Source: Flavobacterium proteolyticum
GTDB taxonomy: Bacteria; Bacteroidota; Bacteroidia; Flavobacteriales; Flavobacteriaceae
Length of the DNA stretch: 64,000 nucleotides
NCBI RefSeq assembly: GCF_015223105.1
Contig: NZ_JADFTZ010000002.1
Coordinates: 372,001 to 436,000 of the forward strand
Direction of reading: 5' to 3'
Made by a program: the position numbers and the translations under genes. The notes under the pieces were generated by a model that was not told the origin of the DNA, ran no database searches, and saw nothing but the letters and a program-made list of their open reading frames with translations. Below are positions 42,902 to 50,201 of this stretch, piece by piece (within the stretch, counting starts at the first letter, position 1; each line of letters begins with the position of its first letter).

Positions 42902-45757
42902 ATGCTATTGAAAACCTTTTTTCTACTATTCATATCACTATCACTCAACTGTTATAAATTAGTTGCTCAAAATCCATACTCATATGTAATCGATAAATCT
43001 GTTGGATTACCTTCCAATTCAGTTTATGATGTTTATCAAGACAAAAAAGGTTTTATGTGGTTTGCTACTGGCGAAGGCTTGAGCAAATATGACGGAACAA
43101 AATTTTATTCATTCACCACAAAAAATCAAACGAGTAAAAGTGGTTCGAATATTATTGAAGATAATTTTGGCAGGGTTTGGTACATAAATTTTGATGGTTA
43201 TTTATATTATGTCGAAAACAATCAATTGCAAGCTTTTAAACAAAAAAACAGCATTGGTTATTATGAATTTGGAATTATTGGCAATAAACTTTTTACAATT
43301 CAAAAAAATTCAATTGAAGTTTATGATTTGAAAAATTTAAAACTCATTAAAAAGATAAAATTTGACAACACCTACTTCAAAGCTACACATTTATCAAAAA
43401 AATATTTCTATGTTTTTACCAATAAATTACTAAAAATTGATTCTAACTTAAACACAACAATAACCAGTTTACCAAGCGAACTTGTTACTACAAAATCTAT
43501 TGTTGTTGAAAGCCACTTAGATGATTTATTTATTGTATCAAAAGCAAATGGACAACTCTACAAATACTCTAATCAAACTTTTGAAAAAGAAGCTGTTTTA
43601 AAGGGAAACATCATTCAAAATCTAAGTTTTGTTGACAATAAATTATGGCTCGCCACCACTAGTGGTTTGTTTGAATATAAAAACAAGAGTTTTGTCAATT
43701 ACTATAGAGAAATCAATATTTCAACCATTTTTAAAGACCAAGAAAATAAATTTTGGATTTCTACCTTAACAAATGGATTACTCTATATTCCAAATTTTTC
43801 TTCCATTTTGTGGAAATGCAATTACAAACCTGTTACCTTAAATTCTGACAATAACACAATTGCTATTGGTTATGAAAATGATATTTTAAGTGAGTTCAAC
43901 CCAAATAATTACGAAGAAAAAATAATTTTCAAAGGCAATTCTAATCATGAAATTTATAAAGTTTTTAAAGATGAAACCAACTATTTCATCACATCAAATA
44001 ACTTTAAAATTATAAATAACAAAATAAAGGAAGTAAACATAGCAGTTAAAGATCTTGTAAAAGTTGATGATAAATATTATGCTTTTGCTGCTAGTGGACT
44101 TTGTGGATTATTTAGCTTAGATAATAAAAAAACATCTGAATGGGATAATTTATACACCAAATATTTTACTGAAACACCGTCTGATTTAAATGAGTCAAAA
44201 ATTTTAGTTGGCGTTAGAGGAAAATCGGTTGCTTATAATCCAAACAACAAGACTATCTTTTTTGCAACAAATGTGGGGCTTTACGCTCAAACCTTAAATA
44301 CACAGAAAGAAATACAGTATAAAAACAAACCTGTTTTTTGTCAAAAAATATACTATTACAACAATTGCATCTACTTGTTATCAAACGAATATGAGTTATT
44401 AAAAATTGATGACAACAACACTATTTCAATTGAAACGGTTTCTAAAAATTTAATTACTGACGAAATTAAAAACATTAAACTAATTGATGATATTCTTTAT
44501 ATTTTTACAAACAATGCTATTTTTCAATTTAACTTATCTACAAAAAAAGCAACAAAAATTCAGAATATTACTCCTAATATTTCAGTTAGTGATATTGCTA
44601 CTTTATCTAATAAAACTATACTTGCAACCTCTAGCGGACTTATAATAAAATCAAATACTAACTTAAACGACGAATCGTTACCAAAATTTATTTTAAATAA
44701 AGTACTCATCAACGATAAACAAAAAACAGCGACTAATTTTGAATTTGATGAAAACAATTTAAGCTTTGATTTTTCGGTTTTAGCATATTTACCAAATACA
44801 AAATTTCCTATTTCATATAAAATTAATAATGGAAATTGGGTAACTTTAGAGGATAATCAAAGAAGTTTAAAACTATCATCACTAGCTGCTGGGGATTATT
44901 CCATCCAATTTAAGATTGAAAACATAGAAAAAACAGATAAAAACATTATCAATTATAATTTCTCAATTCAGAAACCATTTTGGGAAAGTACAATTTTCAT
45001 CTTATTTTCTATTTTACTTTTGGCAATTCTATTCTATTTTCTTTACAAATCGAAGCTTAAAAAAATTCAGAAAAAAAACCAAATTGAGCTCAATCGAATT
45101 ACTTTAGAAAACAATCTGAATCAGTCAAAATTAACGGCTATTAAATCGCAAATGAATCCGCATTTTTTTTACAATGCGTTAAACACAATTCAATCCTATA
45201 TTTTGTCAAACGATAAAAAAGAAGCCATTATTTACTTAAATAAATTTTCTTCGTTAACCAGAACCATTTTAGAATTAACCGAAAAAAATTACCTTTCTAT
45301 AAATGAAGAAATCAAAACAATTACGTTATATCTCGATTTAGAAAAAGCCCGTTTTTTTAACGATTTTAATTACACCATTTCAATTGACAAAGAAATTGAT
45401 ACCGAATCTATTAAAATACCAACCATGTTATTGCAACCTTTTATAGAAAACGCTATAAAACATGGACTTTTACATTTAAAAGGTGAAAAAACAATAAACA
45501 TTGTATTTAAAAAAACCAATCATTCTTTAGAAATTAGCATTGATGATAATGGTATAGGAAGAAAAAGAAGCGAAGAACTCAACCTCAACAACAGAAAAGA
45601 CCACATTTCATTTGCAACAAATGCAATTGAAAAAAGATTAGAGATTTTAAATTTGAACAAAACCAATAAAATTACCGTTGCATATATTGACAAATATAAA
45701 TTTGATGAAGCTATAGGAACAACAGTAATTATAAACATACCTACAACATGGAAATAA
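42902..45757 (+). CDS. Beta-propeller sensor histidine kinase 1 (LytS-type kinase core)
   Basis: A 951-residue membrane kinase. Signal peptide (to LVAQ), then Reg_prop propeller repeats (KGFMWFATGEGLSKYDGTKF is a typical blade), a Y_Y_Y-type domain (about residues 610-690, ISYKINNGNWVTLEDNQRSL), one TM helix (STIFILFSILLLAILFYFL, about 700-720), a His_kinase core with the phosphoacceptor in MNPHFFYNALNTIQSYIL, and an HATPase domain (LLQPFIENAIKHGLLH, DDNGIGRKRSEELN). Partner of the LytTR regulator it overlaps by 10 bp. Signal unknown; 949-residue paralogue at 50202. Confidence 0.92.
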   Translation: MLLKTFFLLFISLSLNCYKLVAQNPYSYVIDKSVGLPSNSVYDVYQDKKGFMWFATGEGLSKYDGTKFYSFTTKNQTSKSGSNIIEDNFGRVWYINFDGYLYYVENNQLQAFKQKNSIGYYEFGIIGNKLFTIQKNSIEVYDLKNLKLIKKIKFDNTYFKATHLSKKYFYVFTNKLLKIDSNLNTTITSLPSELVTTKSIVVESHLDDLFIVSKANGQLYKYSNQTFEKEAVLKGNIIQNLSFVDNKLWLATTSGLFEYKNKSFVNYYREINISTIFKDQENKFWISTLTNGLLYIPNFSSILWKCNYKPVTLNSDNNTIAIGYENDILSEFNPNNYEEKIIFKGNSNHEIYKVFKDETNYFITSNNFKIINNKIKEVNIAVKDLVKVDDKYYAFAASGLCGLFSLDNKKTSEWDNLYTKYFTETPSDLNESKILVGVRGKSVAYNPNNKTIFFATNVGLYAQTLNTQKEIQYKNKPVFCQKIYYYNNCIYLLSNEYELLKIDDNNTISIETVSKNLITDEIKNIKLIDDILYIFTNNAIFQFNLSTKKATKIQNITPNISVSDIATLSNKTILATSSGLIIKSNTNLNDESLPKFILNKVLINDKQKTATNFEFDENNLSFDFSVLAYLPNTKFPISYKINNGNWVTLEDNQRSLKLSSLAAGDYSIQFKIENIEKTDKNIINYNFSIQKPFWESTIFILFSILLLAILFYFLYKSKLKKIQKKNQIELNRITLENNLNQSKLTAIKSQMNPHFFYNALNTIQSYILSNDKKEAIIYLNKFSSLTRTILELTEKNYLSINEEIKTITLYLDLEKARFFNDFNYTISIDKEIDTESIKIPTMLLQPFIENAIKHGLLHLKGEKTINIVFKKTNHSLEISIDDNGIGRKRSEELNLNNRKDHISFATNAIEKRLEILNLNKTNKITVAYIDKYKFDEAIGTTVIINIPTTWK

Positions 45758-46494
45758 ATGCAATTATTATAGATGATGAAGTTAGAGCTCGTGTTTCATT
45801 ACAATTACTTTTGGAAGAATATTGCCCAAATATTAAAGTTATAGAACAATGCGAAACACTAGCTGAAGGTATCAAAGCAATCAATAAATTTAAACCAAAT
45901 ATCGTATTTTTAGATATTGAAATGCCAGCACATAGCGGCTTAGAATTATTTGACTTTTTCAACGAAGAAGAAATTGACTTTTCGGTAATATTTACTACAG
46001 CTTATAGTCAATACGCAATAAAAGCGTTTAAATTTTCAGCAATTGATTATTTGCTTAAACCCATTCATCCTGAAGAGCTTGTAGAGGCTGTAAAACGTTT
46101 TGAAAAAATTAAATCGCAAAACATCAAAATACTTAAAGAAAATTTAGACCAAAACAAATTAAACAAAATTGCTGTTCCAACAGGTAATAGCATTTTATTC
46201 TTAGAAACCGACCAAATTTTATATGTAAAAGGCGAAGGTTCTTATTGCGAAATTGTCTTATTAAATGGCGAAAAGATAATATGTAGTCGCTATTTAAAAA
46301 ATTTCGAAGACATACTTTCAAATTACAGTAACTTTTTACGGGTACAAAAATCATATATTGCCAATCTAAACTATGTTTCTGTTTACAATAAATCTGATGG
46401 TGGAAATTTAGAATTTAATAATAAAACTTGCATCCCAATTTCGCTAGATAAAGTAGATTTTATAATGGAAAAAATCACCTTAATTAAACGATAA
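45748..46494 (+). CDS. LytTR-family response regulator 1
   Basis: A 248-residue response regulator: receiver domain with acidic pocket IIIDDE and phosphoacceptor Asp56 in IVFLDIEMPAHSGLELF, signal-switch FTTAYSQYAIKAFKFSAIDY, then a LytTR DNA-binding domain (about 140-248, with ILYVKGEGSYCEIVLLNGE and FLRVQKSYIANLNYVSVYN). Its start overlaps the kinase gene by 10 bp. LytTR domains bind pairs of 9-bp direct repeats, which are found between the kinase and the divergent cargo operon. Same length as regulator 2. Confidence 0.93.
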   Translation: MEINAIIIDDEVRARVSLQLLLEEYCPNIKVIEQCETLAEGIKAINKFKPNIVFLDIEMPAHSGLELFDFFNEEEIDFSVIFTTAYSQYAIKAFKFSAIDYLLKPIHPEELVEAVKRFEKIKSQNIKILKENLDQNKLNKIAVPTGNSILFLETDQILYVKGEGSYCEIVLLNGEKIICSRYLKNFEDILSNYSNFLRVQKSYIANLNYVSVYNKSDGGNLEFNNKTCIPISLDKVDFIMEKITLIKR

Positions 46495-46498
46495 TATA

Positions 46499-46518
46499 GC
46501 TAATTTTTAAAAATTAGC
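46499..46518. repeat. 20-bp perfect palindrome after regulator 1
   Basis: GCTAATTTTT-AAAAATTAGC begins 4 bp after the stop codon. The ends are too AT-rich for a strong terminator; it could be a weak stop, an mRNA 3' stabiliser or a protein site. Confidence 0.7.
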
Positions 46519-46575
46519 ATGTTGTTATTCATAAAATTTATAAAAAACACTTTTTTCATATATATTATTTATTGT

Positions 46576-46601
46576 AAAGAGGGAATTTCTTCCCTCTTTT
46601 T
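46576..46601. terminator. Bidirectional terminator at the end of cargo operon 2
   Basis: Identical 26 nt to the terminator at 41067-41092, placed between converging regulator 1 and cargo operon 2, 13 bp after microprotein 2. Confidence 0.85.
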
Positions 46602-46614
46602 CATTCTATTATAA

Positions 46615-46701
46615 TTATATTAAATTAAAAATTATTAAAAACAGTGATAAATACAAAACTGTTAAGGTTAATTCTAACCGATATTTAGTAATTATTTTCA
46701 T
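46615..46701 (-). CDS. KYRLEL membrane microprotein 2 (28 residues)
   Basis: A 28-residue frame beginning MKIITKYRLELTLTV followed by a TM segment (LYLSLFLIIFNLI). It starts 4 bp after the stop of the delta-60 repeat gene and ends just before the terminator. Ten consecutive residues (KYRLELTLTV) are identical to microprotein 1, while the synonymous and flanking bases differ, which argues for selection at the protein level. Confidence 0.7.
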   Translation of the reverse strand: MKIITKYRLELTLTVLYLSLFLIIFNLI

Positions 46702-46705
46702 AGGA

Positions 46706-48121
46706 CTAATTTTTAACAAATTTCTGAGTACTTGTAACCCCATTTACATCTGTAATTTTTACAAGATAAACGCCTTGATTTAATGAATTTACAGAAAAAC
46801 TTTTCATTGTAGACTGCATTACTAATTGACCTTGTAATGAATACACTTCTATATTTCTTATATCTGAATCCAATTCAATATTCAAAATATCAGAAGCTGG
46901 ATTTGGATATAATGAGAATTTTAATCTTGTATTAAAATTCTCATTTGATAACGTTGTATTACCTAACAACCTTGTAATATAATGAGAAATATTACCCCTG
47001 TAAGTTGTATACATGCCTCCAACAAGAATATTACCACTCGAGTTAATAGCAAATGAATTAACAACAGTGCCGTTAAATCCTCCTAAACTATTAAAAGTTG
47101 CATCTTTTGTTCCGTCAGTATTTAGTCTAATAATTTTATTGTTTGGAGAATTCCCATTATAATCTGAAAATTGGCCTCCAACTAACATTTTGCCATCTGC
47201 TTGTTTTAAAACTGCGATAACCGGGGCATTAAAGCCTGTTCCTATCATATAGGTACTATCTCTAGTACCATCAGTATTTAAGCGGATAATTCTTCTTGAT
47301 TGCACTCCATTATATATTGTAAAATCTCCTCCTACAACAATTTTTCCATCATTTTGGATAGAAATAGCTTTAACACCAACACTAGCTGCTGGAGTAAAAC
47401 CTGTTCCTACATTAAATGTAGTATCCTTAGTCCCATCTGCATTTAATCGTATCAGTGAATTTTGAACAACTCCATTATAATTAGAAAAATAGCCCCCTAC
47501 AATTATTTTACCATTTGGCTGAATTGCAAGTGACATAACCATTCCGTCAAAGCCTGTGCCAATAGAAAAAGTAGTATCTTTTGTTCCATTTGTATTTAAT
47601 CGAACTAAACTCGATTGAGTCAATCCATTAAAATTGGTAAAATTACCTCCTACTAAAATTTTACCATCACTCTGTAAAGTAATTGCATATACAGAAGTAT
47701 TAAATCCTGTACCAATGTTAAAAGTTGTATCTTTGGTTCCGTCTGAATTTAATCTAACTAGATAATTTTGAGCACTTCCGTTAAAAGAATTAAAATCACC
47801 ACCAACTAAAATTTTACCATCAGGTTGCACAAAAACAACTTTAACTTCATGACTAAATCCAGATCCTGTATTAAAACTTGTATCAGTTGTACCATTAGAA
47901 TTAAACCTAGCTAAATGATTAATTGCTGTACTATTAGCAAAAGTAAAAAAACCGCCCGCAAACATTTTACCGTCAGTCTGATTGGCTACAGAATTTACTG
48001 TTATTCCTGCACCAGGGGGAGCAATTCCATTAATAAATGGCAAGTCTACGTCAGCATCATTTTGTGCAAGCATTATGTTTACTTGCAAAAGAATCATCAG
48101 AGTGATAAATATTTTTTTCAT
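46706..48121 (-). CDS. T9SS-sorted protein with delta-60 repeats (cargo operon 2)
   Basis: A 471-residue secreted protein (signal MKKIFITLMILLQVNIMLAQ). Six to seven delta-60 repeats of about 55 residues form a beta-propeller, each like QPDGKILVGGDFNSFNG plus LVRLNSDGTKDTTFNIGTGF. C-terminal T9SS sorting domain (FSLYPNPASDILNIELDS, GVYLVKITDVNGVTSTQK). Begins 26 bp after the LamG-type gene, so it is read from the same promoter. Followed by microprotein 2. Confidence 0.9.
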   Translation of the reverse strand: MKKIFITLMILLQVNIMLAQNDADVDLPFINGIAPPGAGITVNSVANQTDGKMFAGGFFTFANSTAINHLARFNSNGTTDTSFNTGSGFSHEVKVVFVQPDGKILVGGDFNSFNGSAQNYLVRLNSDGTKDTTFNIGTGFNTSVYAITLQSDGKILVGGNFTNFNGLTQSSLVRLNTNGTKDTTFSIGTGFDGMVMSLAIQPNGKIIVGGYFSNYNGVVQNSLIRLNADGTKDTTFNVGTGFTPAASVGVKAISIQNDGKIVVGGDFTIYNGVQSRRIIRLNTDGTRDSTYMIGTGFNAPVIAVLKQADGKMLVGGQFSDYNGNSPNNKIIRLNTDGTKDATFNSLGGFNGTVVNSFAINSSGNILVGGMYTTYRGNISHYITRLLGNTTLSNENFNTRLKFSLYPNPASDILNIELDSDIRNIEVYSLQGQLVMQSTMKSFSVNSLNQGVYLVKITDVNGVTSTQKFVKN

Positions 48122-48147
48122 AATTTAAATTTTAATTAATTTTTTTA

Positions 48148-50055
48148 CTAATTTTTTATTAATTTTTGTATACTAATTTTCCCTTCAACATCTTCTATTT
48201 TAATCACATATATTCCGCTAGATAGACTTGAGATATTTAATTGCTTTTCTGTCGACGAAAGCACTGTTTGTCCTTGTAAAGAATATACTTCAATCAATTT
48301 AATTTCTTCTTCAGTTTCTAAAGTGACCCAATCATTCGCAGGATTTGGATACATACTGAATTTTAAAGCTGAGTTATGACTTTCTGAAGTAAGTGGAGCG
48401 TTTGTATTATCTTTTACTGCATTAATCTCTGTTCCATCTAATACTCTATTGTAAATGTAAAACTCATCAATATAGCCTTTAAAATATTTAACAGCCGAGC
48501 CACCTCCTCCAATGTAAAAATCAGTATTAAATTTATACAAAACTGGTACATTCGCTATTGGAGAAAATCCACCTTGTAAAACGCCATCAACATATAATTC
48601 TATTTGCTTGTTATTTGTGGTACCCGATTTGTGCACTAATGCAATGTGTTTCCATGTCCCATTGATGTTTGTTACAGTGGTGTTACCTGTATTAAATGTT
48701 GTTGCATTAATTGCATATCCTTTAGTCAGAGAAGCATAGCCCGTATTTTGTTGTTGCCTAACGAAACCAGAACCAAACATTTCAAAATGAGTAGGAAAAG
48801 TCATGCTTGATGAATTTGCTTGTGAATTTACCCAATAACAAATTGTAAACTCTGTACCATCTAATGCTGTATTTAATGAAGAAGTATTAACCAGCTGTTG
48901 CTGTAAAGCAGGTTCAAATCTTGCTCCTAAACCTACCTTTCCTCCTACTCCGTCCAATATTGGCGCTGAGGCAGACTGTGTTAAATTGTGTAAACCATTA
49001 TGACTATTAAAATTTTCAAAACCATAATACGCTACTAATCCATTAGTTATACTTGATGATGCTGCAGTTGTGGTAAACGTATACGTTATCGGAGTAATTG
49101 TTGTACCTGAAGAATTGGTAGATTCAATTTTATAATAATACGTTGTACTTGGAGTTAAACCGACTAAAGTTTCTGAAAAAACGGCAGTTGTGGTTGTACT
49201 TGGGCAATTGTAAGTAAGATTCAAATTTGAAGAATTAGTGCCATAACGAATTACAGTTGTAGCATTTGCACCATTGGCGTTAATTCCATAGCCAATTGTT
49301 GCAGAGTTAGATGTAATATTTGAGGTAGTAATAGAACTAATTGTTGGTGCTGTTACAGTTGGATTATTTTCTGTATAAATTTGATTTATTTGTGTTGTAT
49401 TTAACTCAGAATTATACACTCTAAAGTCGTCTAAAGCACCATTAAAACTTGAACTACTTGAAAAAATATAATTACCAATTGTAAACGTATCTAATTGAAT
49501 ATTTCGAAAAGGAGCAGTAGTATTATAAATCAACGCACCATTTCTATAAACTTTTGTAACAGAACCACCTGAGCCAGGCGCTGTTGTTACAACATAATGA
49601 TACCAAGTATTAATAAATGTAAAATGATTAACAGATAATGATACTGTTCCACTTGGTTGCCTTATTGCTATACCCGATGAAGATGTAGAACTGTTGCTAA
49701 CATACTCCTGAAAACCAATTGCTCCATAAGAAGAATTCGTTCCATAACCAAAAATATCATTTGTAGCTACAGCGTTATACTTTACCCAAAACGAAACAGA
49801 TAAAGTTGCGTTTCCTGTAGGTAAATTTGTCATTGAATTACTCCATAGTACATTATTGGCAGCAAAATTAATAGCCGCATTGGCATTCCCAAATCTGTCA
49901 GCAACATAAGTTACTGGGTCACCTAAATTTGATAATATAACTGTGTTTCCTACATTAGCAATTGAATTATCGAAATTAAACTGACACAGTGGAGTTTGTC
50001 CATAAAAGCTTGTGGAGACTAACAAAATCGTAACTAAATGTAATAATTTTTTCAT
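48148..50055 (-). CDS. T9SS-sorted protein with two LamG-like domains (cargo operon 2, first gene)
   Basis: A 635-residue secreted protein (signal MKKLLHLVTILLVSTSFYGQ). Two LamG/concanavalin-type domains (about 25-225, LSVSFWVKYNAVATNDIFGY; and about 345-560, WKHIALVHKSGTTNNKQIEL and VLQGGFSPIA) flank an FN3-like segment (LVGLTPSTTYYYKIESTNSS). The C-terminus is a T9SS sorting domain (FSMYPNPANDWVTLETEEE, GIYVIKIEDVEGKISIQK). It is divergent from kinase 2 and resembles the cargo 1 protein in domain order. Confidence 0.9.
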   Translation of the reverse strand: MKKLLHLVTILLVSTSFYGQTPLCQFNFDNSIANVGNTVILSNLGDPVTYVADRFGNANAAINFAANNVLWSNSMTNLPTGNATLSVSFWVKYNAVATNDIFGYGTNSSYGAIGFQEYVSNSSTSSSGIAIRQPSGTVSLSVNHFTFINTWYHYVVTTAPGSGGSVTKVYRNGALIYNTTAPFRNIQLDTFTIGNYIFSSSSSFNGALDDFRVYNSELNTTQINQIYTENNPTVTAPTISSITTSNITSNSATIGYGINANGANATTVIRYGTNSSNLNLTYNCPSTTTTAVFSETLVGLTPSTTYYYKIESTNSSGTTITPITYTFTTTAASSSITNGLVAYYGFENFNSHNGLHNLTQSASAPILDGVGGKVGLGARFEPALQQQLVNTSSLNTALDGTEFTICYWVNSQANSSSMTFPTHFEMFGSGFVRQQQNTGYASLTKGYAINATTFNTGNTTVTNINGTWKHIALVHKSGTTNNKQIELYVDGVLQGGFSPIANVPVLYKFNTDFYIGGGGSAVKYFKGYIDEFYIYNRVLDGTEINAVKDNTNAPLTSESHNSALKFSMYPNPANDWVTLETEEEIKLIEVYSLQGQTVLSSTEKQLNISSLSSGIYVIKIEDVEGKISIQKLIKN

Positions 50056-50075
50056 ATTTTATTTTTAATTCTTAT

Positions 50076-50105
50076 CAAAAGTATTTTCAAAAAAAGGTAT
50101 TACAA
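50076..50105 (-). promoter_or_regulatory. Promoter of cargo operon 2
   Basis: Minus-strand -7 box TACTTTTG (50076-50083) and a TTG (50103-50105) at 19 bp. The proximal direct repeat of the presumed LytTR site begins 25 bp beyond the -7 box, the same distance as in locus 1. Confidence 0.6.
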
Positions 50106-50108
50106 TTT

Positions 50109-50138
50109 TCAAGTTTGTAAAAACCCACTTTGAGTTTG
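50109..50138. promoter_or_regulatory. Candidate LytTR regulator site, locus 2
   Basis: Direct repeats TCAAGTTTG (50109-50117) and TTGAGTTTG (50130-50138), 21 bp start to start. They align with the locus 1 repeats as T-Y-R-A-R-T-T-Y-R. Confidence 0.6.
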
Positions 50139-50169
50139 TTTAGCTGTTTTTTTTAAAAGAACATAGTTA

Positions 50170-50177
50170 TACATTTG
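50170..50177 (+). promoter_or_regulatory. -7 box of kinase/regulator pair 2
   Basis: TACATTTG (TAnnTTTG), 24 bp before the ATG at 50202; no TTG at the expected -33 distance. Confidence 0.5.
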
Positions 50178-50201
50178 TAAACAAGAAATTTGAACGCAAT
50201 A

